A stretch of DNA of 64,000 bases from Perlabentimonas sp034003245. Its GTDB lineage: Bacteria; Bacteroidota; Bacteroidia; Bacteroidales; Tenuifilaceae. This document shows, in pieces, positions 19,566 to 29,387 of the stretch. Each line of letters starts with the position of its first letter. Position 1 is the stretch's first letter. Under the pieces are notes generated by a model, which was given only the letters and a program-made list of their open reading frames with translations, did not search any database and was not told the DNA's origin. Both the position numbers and the translations under genes were made by a program. The stretch spans positions 56,032-120,031 of the forward strand of contig JAVEYY010000009.1 of assembly GCA_034003245.1 (NCBI GenBank). Reading direction: 5' to 3'.

Positions 19566-19824
19566 TACCGCATTATACATTGTAATTATTCTTCTTAGCA
19601 TTTGCTCTGTTTTGGCAATTGTTAGGTTGATAAAAGGGCCAACGCTTCCCGATAGGGTCACGGCATTCGATCTGTTTGCCGCCATAGTGATAAGCATGAT
19701 AGCCATTTACTCTGTTATTTCGGGAAATACAGCATTTCTCGATGTGGCCATTCTGCTCTCGCTTATCACCTTTTTGGGGTCGATGTCGTTTGCTTATTTC
19801 TTATTCCGCAGCACAAAAAAGTAG
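19558..19824 (+). CDS. mrpF: Mrp antiporter subunit F
   Basis: An 88-aa three-span protein; RLIKGPTLPDRVTAFDLFAAIVISMIAIYSV is the MnhF signature. Starts inside the end of mrpE and is followed by mrpG after 4 bases. Confidence 0.92.
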   Translation: MVDTALYIVIILLSICSVLAIVRLIKGPTLPDRVTAFDLFAAIVISMIAIYSVISGNTAFLDVAILLSLITFLGSMSFAYFLFRSTKK

Positions 19825-19828
19825 TAGC

Positions 19829-20776
19829 ATGGATTATTTTCAAGAGTTGATAAGCTCAATCTTAATATCCGCAGGAGGGCTCTTTATTGTCATTGCGGCG
19901 ATCGGAATCCTTAAACTGCCCGATTTCTACATTCGTATGTCGGCTATTACCAAGGCCGGAACCATGGGGGTTGGCCTTATTGCCATTGGCATCGCTATTT
20001 ACTTTAACGATACCAAGATTGCCATAAAATCGTTTGTTGTGGTATCGTTTATGATTCTTACCGCACCCGTTGCTGCGCATATTATTGCCCGGGCAGCCTA
20101 TAGGCAGGGCGTTCCCTTTTGGGGCAATAATCTGGTTGACGAGCTTAACGAAGCGTCTCAAAAGCTCAAGGATTTAGAGAAAGCAATTGCCGAAAACCCA
20201 AATGCAGTCCAGGAACGGATCGACCTTGTGGAGTGCTACACCGCGCTGCCCCATATCCAGGGTGGTAACTTTAAGAAAGCCGTGCTGGTGGCTACCGATT
20301 TGAAGGAGATCGATCGGGCAGCTGGGCATTACGCTACGGGTCTGGTTTACGCCCGCGACAAGGATTACTTTCTTGCCGAGGAGGAGTTTAAGCTGGCCGT
20401 TCAGGAGTCCAACGATACGATGTATAAGTATCAGCTGGCTAGCTTTTACTGCGATCGGAAACAGTATAAGCAGGCATTCCATATTTACGACGAGATTATT
20501 TCACATACACAAAGCGAGCCGAGGGCACTCTTAGAGTTTGGTAAAACAGCCGTTATTGCCAGGTTACAGCTGGCAAAAGCAGAGAAGTACCTAACACAGC
20601 TAGTTCATACAGAATCTTCTCAAATAAATATTGATATTGGCGAAGCCTGTTATTTTCTGGGACTTGTTCTCCGTAAAGGCAAAAAGTATAGCCAAGCCAA
20701 GGTGTACTTTCAGCGTGTACTCGAGTTCGATTCGCCCTATCGCTCTTCTGCCCAGAGGTTCTTAAAGGGGAAGTAG
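19829..20776 (+). CDS. mrpG: MrpG fused to a C-terminal TPR domain
   Basis: A 315-aa protein. Residues 1-103 are a standard MrpG/MnhG subunit (ISAGGLFIVIAAIGILKLPDFYIRMSAITKAGTMGVGL, then SFMILTAPVAAHIIARAA), where a normal MrpG ends at about 100-120 aa. Residues 104-315 add a soluble helical domain that reads as a chain of tetratricopeptide repeats (for example HYATGLVYARDKDYFLAEEEFKLAVQ and ACYFLGLVLRKGKKYSQAKVYFQRVLEFD). The start was set at the ATG at 19829, which gives the conserved MrpG N-terminus. MrpG normally ends in the cytoplasm, so the TPR domain should lie there and could hold a partner protein; this is inference. Confidence 0.88.
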   Translation: MDYFQELISSILISAGGLFIVIAAIGILKLPDFYIRMSAITKAGTMGVGLIAIGIAIYFNDTKIAIKSFVVVSFMILTAPVAAHIIARAAYRQGVPFWGNNLVDELNEASQKLKDLEKAIAENPNAVQERIDLVECYTALPHIQGGNFKKAVLVATDLKEIDRAAGHYATGLVYARDKDYFLAEEEFKLAVQESNDTMYKYQLASFYCDRKQYKQAFHIYDEIISHTQSEPRALLEFGKTAVIARLQLAKAEKYLTQLVHTESSQINIDIGEACYFLGLVLRKGKKYSQAKVYFQRVLEFDSPYRSSAQRFLKGK

Positions 20777-21113
20777 TATCTTTTACATTCTAACATGTAA
20801 ACCCGCTTAATTGAAAGAGTATGCATAATAAGACTTTGCGAGTTAGTGTGTTAGTGTTTAAATTACTGTGATCTAGAATCTGAAAGCAAGTTCAAGCGGC
20901 GAAGAATATTTACTGAATTTTTGTGTATTTGCGATTCAGCGTTTAACCCATCCACCCAATCGCCTTGTTCAAATCTGAACACCTGCTGTTCGAAACCATA
21001 CAGTTTTGCCCATTTCAGGCACTTCCCACGTTTTATTTAAGATTCTTCTGTTTAGGTGTTTGCTGTCGGTGGCACGCTGGTTGTATACCAGAATGAGAAA
21101 ATACAAATACGCT
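20777..21113. other. 337-bp gap without a recognisable gene
   Basis: It holds a small 7-bp hairpin (TTTACAT/ATGTAAA near 20790-20811) with no T run behind it, so not a clear terminator, and otherwise unremarkable sequence. The open frame of the next gene extends back to 21006 but its extra N-terminus does not look like protein of that family. Confidence 0.5.
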
Positions 21114-23528
21114 ATGTTTAGAAACTATTTAATAACAGCCTACCGAAGCATCCTAAGAGGCAAGTATTATACATTGATTAATATTTTTGGATTGGCTGTT
21201 GGTATCGCAAGTTGTGTGTTAATTCTACTATTTATCAGCCACGAGTTGAGCTACGATAAGTACCACGCCAAAGCCGATAGAGTTTACCGGTTGTATATCG
21301 ATGGGAAGTTCGGTGACAATAGGATTGCCTCCTCTAAAACAGCGGCTCCCATAAAGGATGCATTTGAGCAGGAGATTGCCGGGGTGGAGCAGGTTACAAG
21401 GCTAATGGAGATGGTAAGGCCTGTAGTTCGTAAGGAAGAGGACTCGTTTATTGAGGAACAGTTCCTGTTTGCCGACTCCAACTTCTTCAGCACCTTTTCT
21501 GTTGATTTTATTCAGGGCGATCCACGTACCGCTTTAGCTAAGCCCAACACAATGGTGATCACCCACGAAATGGCGCAGAAGTATTTTGGCGATCAGAATC
21601 CCATTGGTAAAACGCTTACCGTAAATAACTACGAGATGGAGATCACCGGGATAACCGAGAGGATGCCATCGAACTCCCATTTTCAGTATAACTTTCTGGC
21701 CTCGCTCACTACCCGGGGTGTCGATAGCTGGCGAAGCTGGCTCACCAGTAATCTGTTCACCTACGTGGTGCTGAAACCCGGCGTTACCCCCCAGGATGTT
21801 TACCCCAAATTCCATGAGCTTACTTACAAGTACGTTGGGCCCGAAGTGCAGCAAGCTATGGGAATCGATCTGGAAACATTCGAGAAGATGGGTAATACCT
21901 ACGGTTTTTTCCTCGAAGCCCTGCCCGATATTCATTTACACTCCAAACTCGATCATCAGTTTAGCCCCGGAGGTAATATCGCATATATTTATTTCTTTAC
22001 AACTATAGCCATATTCTTGCTGCTGATTGCCTGTATCAACTTTATGAATATGGCCACGGCCAAGTACACTAATAGGTCTAAGGAGGTTGGTATTAGAAAA
22101 GTTGTGGGCAGCAACAAGGGTAAGCTAGTTTTGCAGTTTCTGCTCGAATCGGTTATGGTTAGCTTAATGGCCGTAGTTATTGCCATGACAGCTGTTGAGC
22201 TTGTTCTTCCGCATTTTAATCTGCTTGCTGGCAAGGATATGACCCTTTCCTACTTCAACAACTGGATGGTTCTGCCCGGATTTTTACTTTTTGGAGTTTT
22301 TGTGGGAGTGTTGGCAGGATCATACCCCGCCTTTTTCCTATCATCGTTTAAACCCATAAGTGTACTCAAAGGGCAGCTTAGCTCACGGGTTTCGGGTAGT
22401 CAGTTTCGTGGTGCTCTGGTGGTAGTGCAGTTTTCCATTACTATAGCCCTATTTGTGAGTACATTCGTGGTGAGTCAGCAGCTCAACTTCTTTAAAAGTA
22501 AAGAGTTGGGTTTTGATAGAGAGAGTATTATAGTGCTTAAACGAACCCATACCCTAGGCGATAAATTTCAGGTTTTTAGAGGCGAGCTGCTCAAGTCGCC
22601 CAGCATTATTGATGCAAGTTTCTGCGATGCCATTCCTGGGTACGATTATAATGGAACTACAACTTTTGTTGAGGGAAGACCATCTGAGGATATGATTCAA
22701 ACGGGTATTGTGAGGGCTGATGAGTATTTCCTAAATACTATGGGCATTCAACTTCTGCAGGGCCGATTCCTTAGCAACGAGTTTAGCACCGATCGCGAGG
22801 CAATTGTAATTAACCAGAAGCTGGCGCAGATGGCGGGCCTTATAGATCCAATTGGCACAAGGCTTCAAATCCCATTCCTGCTCGACGATAAGGTTGCCCC
22901 CGCCACCATTATTGGTGTCATTCCCGATATTTACTTCGAGTCGTTGCACAAGGAGGTGCGGCCAATGATTTACGCTCTAACCACCGGAGCCGATTGGCTT
23001 ATGGCCGTGCGGTTAAAACCCGATAACTTAGCACAAACCATCCAGTATATCGAGAGCAAGTGGAACGAGTTTAACCCTAACCAGCCATTCCTATACTCTT
23101 TCCTAAATTCCGATCTGGAAACCCTTTACAAGCAGGAGGAGCGAACGGGTAAAATTTTTAGCCTTTTCTCTATCCTTGCCATCTTTATTGCGTGTCTGGG
23201 ATTGCTGGGCATGGCGTCGTTTGCCGCCGAGAAGCGAACAAAGGAGATCGGAATCCGAAAGGTGCTTGGAGCCGAGAATAAAACCATCTTTATGCTGCTC
23301 TCCCGACAGGTTATCTTTTTAGTTGGTTATGCCGCCATTTTTGCCACACCCGTTGCGTGGGTTGTGATGAGGGGCTGGCTCAACAATTTTGCCTACCGTA
23401 TCGATTTGGCGCCCTGGGTTTTTATTGTTTCTATACTTCTTGCCTTTGGCATCGCTTTGGCCACCATCAGCTTTCAGGCCATAAGGGCGGCCATGGCCAA
23501 TCCCGTGAAATCTTTAAAGTACGAGTAG
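21114..23528 (+). CDS. MacB/FtsX-type ABC transporter permease
   Basis: An 804-aa permease of the two-module type common in this phylum: a first membrane helix (YYTLINIFGLAVGIASCVLILLFI), a large periplasmic MacB_PCD domain, three membrane helices with the FtsX motif NRSKEVGIRKVVGSNKGKLVLQFL, a second periplasmic domain and a second FtsX block (AAEKRTKEIGIRKVLGAENKTIFMLL). It ends MANPVKSLKYE, typical of the family. The ATG at 21114 is preferred over the longer frame because MFRNYLITAYRS is the usual start. No ATPase gene is next to it. Likely role is mechanotransmission or export, substrate unknown. Confidence 0.85.
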   Translation: MFRNYLITAYRSILRGKYYTLINIFGLAVGIASCVLILLFISHELSYDKYHAKADRVYRLYIDGKFGDNRIASSKTAAPIKDAFEQEIAGVEQVTRLMEMVRPVVRKEEDSFIEEQFLFADSNFFSTFSVDFIQGDPRTALAKPNTMVITHEMAQKYFGDQNPIGKTLTVNNYEMEITGITERMPSNSHFQYNFLASLTTRGVDSWRSWLTSNLFTYVVLKPGVTPQDVYPKFHELTYKYVGPEVQQAMGIDLETFEKMGNTYGFFLEALPDIHLHSKLDHQFSPGGNIAYIYFFTTIAIFLLLIACINFMNMATAKYTNRSKEVGIRKVVGSNKGKLVLQFLLESVMVSLMAVVIAMTAVELVLPHFNLLAGKDMTLSYFNNWMVLPGFLLFGVFVGVLAGSYPAFFLSSFKPISVLKGQLSSRVSGSQFRGALVVVQFSITIALFVSTFVVSQQLNFFKSKELGFDRESIIVLKRTHTLGDKFQVFRGELLKSPSIIDASFCDAIPGYDYNGTTTFVEGRPSEDMIQTGIVRADEYFLNTMGIQLLQGRFLSNEFSTDREAIVINQKLAQMAGLIDPIGTRLQIPFLLDDKVAPATIIGVIPDIYFESLHKEVRPMIYALTTGADWLMAVRLKPDNLAQTIQYIESKWNEFNPNQPFLYSFLNSDLETLYKQEERTGKIFSLFSILAIFIACLGLLGMASFAAEKRTKEIGIRKVLGAENKTIFMLLSRQVIFLVGYAAIFATPVAWVVMRGWLNNFAYRIDLAPWVFIVSILLAFGIALATISFQAIRAAMANPVKSLKYE

Positions 23529-23550
23529 TTTCACCCTCAATATCTCCACT

Positions 23551-23590
23551 GGGGTCGATGGCTAGCTGTCGACCCTGTTTTTTTTTCCTA
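23551..23590 (+). terminator. Intrinsic terminator after the permease gene
   Basis: Stem GGGTCGA (23552-23558) pairs with TCGACCC (23569-23575), followed by TG and a run of nine T. It lies 24 bases after the stop. Confidence 0.8.
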
Positions 23591-23687
23591 ATCCACCCAC
23601 AATTTTTGTAGTCCCTTTTTTCACTTTGTGATCAGACAAAATGATTGACTGTACCATTAGGACTTTTATTTACCAACCCTTAATAAT

Positions 23688-24086
23688 ATGAATGTTGAGA
23701 GTTATCTGATTAAATGCTGGAGTATAAAAACCAGCAGCAAGTGGACTGCCGAGAATCCCTACCGAGGCCAATGTGGGGTTACCGCAATGGTAATTAACGA
23801 GCTATTTGGTAGAACAATTCTTCAAACCAGGGTGGAGGAGCAGTGGCATTACTACAACTCCATTAACGGACAACAATTTGATTTTACCCGAAATCAGTTC
23901 GATTACGATTTGACATATCACGATATAGCCTCCTCGAGGGACGAGGCTTTCACCGATACCAACGAATTCCAATATCACGAGCTCAAGCGATTGCTCGAGA
24001 AGGAGCTATCGGGTGTTGTCGGCTTTAATCAACCGATGATCAAGTCGCATGGCAATAGCATTAATACTAACAATAATTTGTTGTAA
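23688..24086 (+). CDS. YunG-like protein
   Basis: A 132-aa protein with the YunG pattern: WTAENPYRGQCGVTAMVINELFGRTILQTRV, HYYNSINGQQFDFTRNQF. YunG relatives have an NlpC/transglutaminase-like fold in which the Cys in GQCGVTA and the His in WHYYN could be catalytic. Function unknown. The tail after residue 112 (GFNQPMIKSHGNSINTNNNLL) is asparagine-rich and may be a drifted end. It stands alone just before the accessory island. Confidence 0.6.
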   Translation: MNVESYLIKCWSIKTSSKWTAENPYRGQCGVTAMVINELFGRTILQTRVEEQWHYYNSINGQQFDFTRNQFDYDLTYHDIASSRDEAFTDTNEFQYHELKRLLEKELSGVVGFNQPMIKSHGNSINTNNNLL

Positions 24087-24376
24087 ATATTTATTTCTTT
24101 TTCCGCTAACAGATTAGCTCTTGCCCCTGTTAAACCCACTGGCTCGCAGCAGTAACCCCATTGATCCATAATTCTTTCCTTTCAGAATATTCTTTTCTCT
24201 GGTGCAGCGTGTGCTATTTTGTTTTATATTTAGGGCTAATTGCTATGCATATTTATACAGAAAATAACATACACCTTTTTTTATACCTATACTTGGCATA
24301 CGGGTATTGTTGGGGCACATGCTAAAAAGACAACCGACACATTTGCAGAAAGAACTGAACACTTCTATAGCTAAAC
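24087..24376. other. Left boundary of the cassette-like island
   Basis: A 290-bp AT-rich gap with no gene. At 24309-24317 it contains GTTGGGGCA, which I read as the left edge of the first cassette-like unit because TGCCCCAAC, its exact complement, occurs at 29222-29230 at the start of the hairpin after that unit's gene. No integrase or known attI is visible. Confidence 0.5.
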
Positions 24377-27300
24377 ATGAACTCAATAGCTTTTATTGAT
24401 ACTGAAATTGAACCAAAGAGCAAAAAAATTCTTGATATTGGAAGTATCAAGAATAATGGAAGTTCTTTTCACAAAACTTCAGTTGATGAGTTCATCCGTT
24501 TTATAAGTGGAACAAAATATATTTGCGGACATAATATTTTCAATCACGACATAAAGTATATCGGCAAAGCACTGGCTGATGCAGGAATAAATTCTGAAAA
24601 TATTATTGATACACTTTTTCTCTCTCCATTACTTTTTCCGACAAAACCTTATCATGCATTATTAAAAGACGACAAGTTACAATCGGAAGACACAAACAAT
24701 CCGTTGAACGATTCAATCAAAGCAAAAGATTTATTCAATGATGAAATTGCTGTTTTCCAACAAACTGACGAAACCTTAAAACAAATTTTTTATCTGCTTT
24801 TGAATGACAAAAAGGAGTTCCATTCCTTTTTTCATTTCATCGGCTATAAAAGCACAGGCACAGAACTTGAAAGAATGATTCGACATAAGTTTGAAAATGA
24901 GATTTGTGAACAGGTTGACCTTGCTAAAATAATTTCAGAATATCCAATTGAACTTGCTTACTGCTTGTCCCTAATTAATTCCTTTATTTATCACAAGAAA
25001 ATACATTCAATTACACCTCCATGGGTGCTTAAAAATTATACTGAAGTTGAGCGAATAATGTTCAGATTACGCAACAAACCTTGTGTTAGCGGGTGTGCTT
25101 ACTGTAACAATGCGTTAGATATTCATAAGGGATTGAAAAGGTTTTTCGGCTTTGATTCTTATAGAACTTATGGTGGAGAACCGTTGCAAGAGAAAGCTGT
25201 TAAGGCGGCAGTTGACAATAAATCAATTCTTGCAGTTTTTCCAACTGGTGGCGGAAAATCAATCACTTTTCAGGTTCCTGCTTTGATGAGTGGCGAAACT
25301 TCCAAAGGATTGACCATTGTAATCTCTCCTTTGCAGTCACTGATGAAAGACCAGGTGGATAATCTTGAAAAAGTTGGAATAACAGAGGCAGTAACAATAA
25401 ATGGGTTGCTTGACCCGATTGAACGAGCCAAATCGTTTGAGCGAGTTGAAGATGGTTCGGCATCTATTCTTTACATCTCACCAGAATCACTACGTTCACG
25501 AACAATAGAACGATTGATTTTAGGAAGAAAAATTGTACGTTTTGTTATTGATGAAGCACACTGCTTTTCATCATGGGGGCAAGACTTCAGAGTTGACTAT
25601 TTATACATCGGAGATTTCATTAAATCAATTCAGGAAAAGAAAAATCTTGAAGATGGAATTCCTATTTCATGCTTTACAGCAACAGCAAAACAAAAAGTTA
25701 TTGAAGATATTCGAAACTACTTCAAAGAAAAACTATCGCTTGACCTTGAACTGTTCACTTCAAAAGTCTCAAGAACAAATCTTCACTTCAAAATTTTTGA
25801 AAAGAGTAATGAAGAGGAAAAGTATCAGACATTGAGAGATTTGATTGATGAGAAGAATTGCCCAACCATTGTATATGTATCAAGAACCTACAAAGCGTTT
25901 AAGCTATCAGAAAGGCTTAATCAAGATGGCTATCATGCAAGGCCGTATCATGGAAAAATGGATAAGCAGGAAAAAACAATTAACCAGGATGCTTTTATCA
26001 ATGGGGAGGTTTCCATAATGGTTGCAACATCAGCATTCGGAATGGGCGTTGACAAAAAAGATGTCGGCATGGTTATTCACTATGAGATTTCCGATTCACT
26101 TGAAAACTACATTCAGGAAGCAGGACGTGCAGGACGAGATGAAAATATTGTTGCAGATTGTTTTGTGTTGTTCAACGAAGAAGACCTTGGCAAACATTTC
26201 ATCTTGCTGAATCAAACCAAACTTTCTATAAAGGAAATTCAGCAGGTTTGGAAAGCAATAAAAGATATTACCAGGTTTCGTTCAACAGTGTCAAACTCTG
26301 CATTAGAAATTGCACGGAAAGCAGGTTGGGATGATAATGTCGTAGAAATCGAAACAAGAGTAACAACTGCTATTGCTGCATTAGAAGATGCCGGGTACTT
26401 GAGGCGGGGTCAAAACATGCCAAGGGTGTTTGCAAACAGTATCCTTTCCAAAAATGCACAAGAAGCCATCGACAAAATAAATGCTTCTGAAAGATTTGAG
26501 GAAAAGCAAAAAGATAAGGCAATACGGATTATTAAGAAGCTTTTTTCAAGTAAAAGCAGAAAACAATCAAGCGATGAATCAGCAGAATCCAGAATTGATT
26601 ACATCAGCGACCATTTGGGTATTGTCAAGGAGGACGTTATAAATATAGTGAACCTTCTTCGAGAGGAAAAGATTTTGGCTGATGCAAAAGATTTAACAGC
26701 GTTTATAAAAAAGAGCGAAAACAAAAGTCGCTCACTTAGCATTGTTAATGCATTCTGTAGAATTGAAAACTTTTTACTTCCCTTGATTGAAGAACAGGAA
26801 AAAACTTTTCACATAAAGGAACTGAACGAAGCTGCTGAAGATAAAGGCTGCGATGATGTAAGCATAAACAAGATTAAAACCATCATTAATTTTTGGGCAA
26901 TAAAAAATTGGATAAAGCGACAGAACTTAGAGTATTCTAAGAATCATTTTGTTATGCTTTGTCTTCATCCAAATGAATTTCTGAAGGAAAAACTAGAGAA
27001 ACGTCATGAGTTGGCAAGATTTATTGTTGAATTTCTGCATGAGAAGAGCAATGCTAATGCTTCGAATGATGAAATAGGGAAAGAAGAAATACTGGTTGAG
27101 TTTTCTGTTCATGAATTAAAAGCAGCTTATGAAAATAGCCTTAATCTTTTTAAACTAAATGTTGATCTTGATGATATTGAGGATACACTTTTCTATCTTT
27201 CAAAAATTGAGGCAATAAAAATTGAAGGAGGCTTTTTGGTTGTATATAACCGCCTGACCATTGAGCGTTTAGAAGAAGACAATAAAAAACGTTACACAAA

Positions 27301-29203
27301 GGATGATTACGAAAAACTTAATCAATTCTATGAGAATAAAGTTCAGCAAATTCATATAGTCGGTGAATATGCCAAGAAAATGATAAGCGATTATCGAAAA
27401 GCACTCCAATTTGTTGAAGATTATTTTCAATTAAACTATAACTCTTTCCTGAAAAAATATTTCCCCGGAAGCAAAGCTGACGACCTCAGATTAAAAATGA
27501 CCCCTTCCAAATTCAGACAGCTTTTTGGAGAGTTGTCACCAACACAACTGAGTATTATAAACGATAATGAATCAAAATACATAGTTGTTGCAGCCGGGCC
27601 AGGTAGTGGAAAAACAAGGGTTCTGGTTCACAAACTTGCATCCTTACTTTTAATGGAAGATGTTAAGCATGAGCAGTTGCTTATGCTTACTTTTTCTAGG
27701 GCAGCTGCAACTGAGTTTAAAAAAAGGTTGCTCAAACTCATTGGTAATGCAGCTAATTATATTGAAATAAAAACTTTTCACTCCTATTGCTTTGACCTGT
27801 TAGGTAAAGTTGGAAGTTTGGAAAAGTCGGATGTTATTTTGAAAAAGACAATTGAGAAAATCAAAAACAAAGAAGTTGAAGTAAGCCGGATCACAAAAAC
27901 AGTTTTAGTGATTGATGAAGCTCAGGACATGGATGAAGATGAGTTCAACCTGATTAATGCTTTGATGGAGCAGAATGAAGAAATGAGAGTTATTGCGGTT
28001 GGAGATGACGACCAGAATATTTTTGAATTCCGTGGGGCAAGTTCAAAATATCTTGAAAAGTTTATTCAGGTAAACAGGGCGGTCAAACATGAATTGGTTG
28101 AAAATTACAGAAGTAAAAGTAACCTTGTTAATTACACAAATCAGTTTGTGAAACGGATTCAGCACAGGTTGAAGCAAACACCAATAATTCCAAAGCAGAC
28201 CGATAATGGAAAAATTAAGATTGTTCGTTATCAAAGTGGTAATCTTATTACACCAATAGTAAATGATATATTAACTACCGGGCTTATAGGTACCACTTGT
28301 GTACTTACTAAGACAAATGAGGAAGCATTGCAAATTACAGGTTTACTTCTGAAAAATGGGATGCAAGCGAGACTAATTCAATCAAATGAGGGTTTCAGTT
28401 TATTTAATCTTTTAGAAGTCAGGTTCTTTTTAAGTCAATTAAATTTATCTGACGATGTTTTTGTAATCAGTGATGATGTTTGGGATAATGCGAAAAGAGA
28501 ATTAATAAGCAAGTTTCGCAACAGCAATAAGTTGGAAATTTGTAACAACATTATCAAAGATTATGAAGTAACAAATCCCAAAAAGAAATACAAATCTGAT
28601 TTGGAGGTCTTCATTCGTGAATCCAAATTGGAAGATTTCTTCAATGACAGCGGAGAAACAATTTTTGTCTCAACCATTCACAAAGTTAAAGGAAAAGAGT
28701 TTGATAATGTTTCCCTGATGATTGAAAACTTTAACCTAACAACAGACGAGGCAAAACGACAGTTGTATGTCGCCATGACCAGAGCAAAAAAGAATTTGAC
28801 TATTCATTTGAATTCAAATTTTCTTGATAACATTTCTGCAGAGAATTTTGAAAAAGTCGAGGACAAAGAAATCTATTTGCCGCCAAACGAGTTGGCAATG
28901 CATCTGACTCACAAAGATGTTTGGCTGGACTACTTCATAAACAAGCAGTATTTTGTATCGCAATTAACAAGCGGAGATGTTTTAACTGTAAATGGTGACG
29001 AATGTTTGAACTCAAAAAAACAATCAGTTCTAAAGTTCTCTATGAAATTTGTAAGTCAAATTGAATCAATGCAACAAAAAAACTATGAATTGAAAAGTGC
29101 AAAAGTCAATTTCATTATTTACTGGCAGAAAGAAGGCACAGAGCAAGAAGTGAAAATTATTTTACCTGAACTTTACTTTGAAAAAAGACAGAATGAAGAT
29201 TAA
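24377..29203 (+). CDS. DEDDh exonuclease-RecQ-UvrD triple-domain helicase
   Basis: A 1608-aa nuclease-helicase, intact. Residues 1-205 form a DnaQ-like 3'-5' exonuclease: FIDTE (Asp8, Glu10), GHNIFNHD (52-58), and a third motif around His93-Asp112. A CxxxCxxC cluster (Cys236, 240, 243) follows. Residues 265-800 are a RecQ-type helicase with Walker A FPTGGGKS, VIDEAHCFSSWGQDFR and QEAGRAGRDE. From about 1055 there is a UvrD/Rep-type superfamily 1 helicase with AAGPGSGKT, VIDEAQDMDEDEF, GDDDQNIFEFRGAS and AMTRAKK. It is AT-rich compared with the core genes. Such multi-helicase proteins often occur in defence islands; a role against phage or plasmid DNA, or in repair, is inferred. The partner of the RecQ-type PsyrTA/RqlHI systems (a phosphoribosyltransferase) is absent. 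Confidence 0.85.
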   Translation: MNSIAFIDTEIEPKSKKILDIGSIKNNGSSFHKTSVDEFIRFISGTKYICGHNIFNHDIKYIGKALADAGINSENIIDTLFLSPLLFPTKPYHALLKDDKLQSEDTNNPLNDSIKAKDLFNDEIAVFQQTDETLKQIFYLLLNDKKEFHSFFHFIGYKSTGTELERMIRHKFENEICEQVDLAKIISEYPIELAYCLSLINSFIYHKKIHSITPPWVLKNYTEVERIMFRLRNKPCVSGCAYCNNALDIHKGLKRFFGFDSYRTYGGEPLQEKAVKAAVDNKSILAVFPTGGGKSITFQVPALMSGETSKGLTIVISPLQSLMKDQVDNLEKVGITEAVTINGLLDPIERAKSFERVEDGSASILYISPESLRSRTIERLILGRKIVRFVIDEAHCFSSWGQDFRVDYLYIGDFIKSIQEKKNLEDGIPISCFTATAKQKVIEDIRNYFKEKLSLDLELFTSKVSRTNLHFKIFEKSNEEEKYQTLRDLIDEKNCPTIVYVSRTYKAFKLSERLNQDGYHARPYHGKMDKQEKTINQDAFINGEVSIMVATSAFGMGVDKKDVGMVIHYEISDSLENYIQEAGRAGRDENIVADCFVLFNEEDLGKHFILLNQTKLSIKEIQQVWKAIKDITRFRSTVSNSALEIARKAGWDDNVVEIETRVTTAIAALEDAGYLRRGQNMPRVFANSILSKNAQEAIDKINASERFEEKQKDKAIRIIKKLFSSKSRKQSSDESAESRIDYISDHLGIVKEDVINIVNLLREEKILADAKDLTAFIKKSENKSRSLSIVNAFCRIENFLLPLIEEQEKTFHIKELNEAAEDKGCDDVSINKIKTIINFWAIKNWIKRQNLEYSKNHFVMLCLHPNEFLKEKLEKRHELARFIVEFLHEKSNANASNDEIGKEEILVEFSVHELKAAYENSLNLFKLNVDLDDIEDTLFYLSKIEAIKIEGGFLVVYNRLTIERLEEDNKKRYTKDDYEKLNQFYENKVQQIHIVGEYAKKMISDYRKALQFVEDYFQLNYNSFLKKYFPGSKADDLRLKMTPSKFRQLFGELSPTQLSIINDNESKYIVVAAGPGSGKTRVLVHKLASLLLMEDVKHEQLLMLTFSRAAATEFKKRLLKLIGNAANYIEIKTFHSYCFDLLGKVGSLEKSDVILKKTIEKIKNKEVEVSRITKTVLVIDEAQDMDEDEFNLINALMEQNEEMRVIAVGDDDQNIFEFRGASSKYLEKFIQVNRAVKHELVENYRSKSNLVNYTNQFVKRIQHRLKQTPIIPKQTDNGKIKIVRYQSGNLITPIVNDILTTGLIGTTCVLTKTNEEALQITGLLLKNGMQARLIQSNEGFSLFNLLEVRFFLSQLNLSDDVFVISDDVWDNAKRELISKFRNSNKLEICNNIIKDYEVTNPKKKYKSDLEVFIRESKLEDFFNDSGETIFVSTIHKVKGKEFDNVSLMIENFNLTTDEAKRQLYVAMTRAKKNLTIHLNSNFLDNISAENFEKVEDKEIYLPPNELAMHLTHKDVWLDYFINKQYFVSQLTSGDVLTVNGDECLNSKKQSVLKFSMKFVSQIESMQQKNYELKSAKVNFIIYWQKEGTEQEVKIILPELYFEKRQNED

Positions 29204-29221
29204 TAGAGCAACAAAGCACGA

Positions 29222-29354
29222 TGCCCCAACGCGGTATAGTTAATTGCCGGTGCAGTGCGTATTCGAGTGGCACAGCTCGTATCAAAAGTAGTTGTAACTT
29301 GATAGGAAATCGCTTCGAAATCCCCAACGTTTCATACATGTGACCGTTGTGCAC
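29222..29354 (+). repeat. attC-like element A (after the helicase)
   Basis: About 133 bp from TGCCCCAAC to CCGTTGTGCAC. Its centre (29229-29308) is nearly identical to element B at 40.66 kb, with only a few differences over 80 bases. The outer arms are not complements of each other, but the left arm complements the start of unit 1, as expected for a cassette site in a linear array. Confidence 0.65.
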
Positions 29355-29387
29355 AATACTGACCGACCTGTCATTTATCGAATATAT

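Noticed and set aside
20790..20811. Terminator after mrpG
   Set aside because: A 7-bp stem is present but no T run follows, so it does not meet the standard for an intrinsic terminator.
21006..21113. Extended N-terminus of the MacB-like permease
   Set aside because: The extra 36 residues are hydrophobic and Cys-rich, unlike family members, which begin at MFRNYL or similar.
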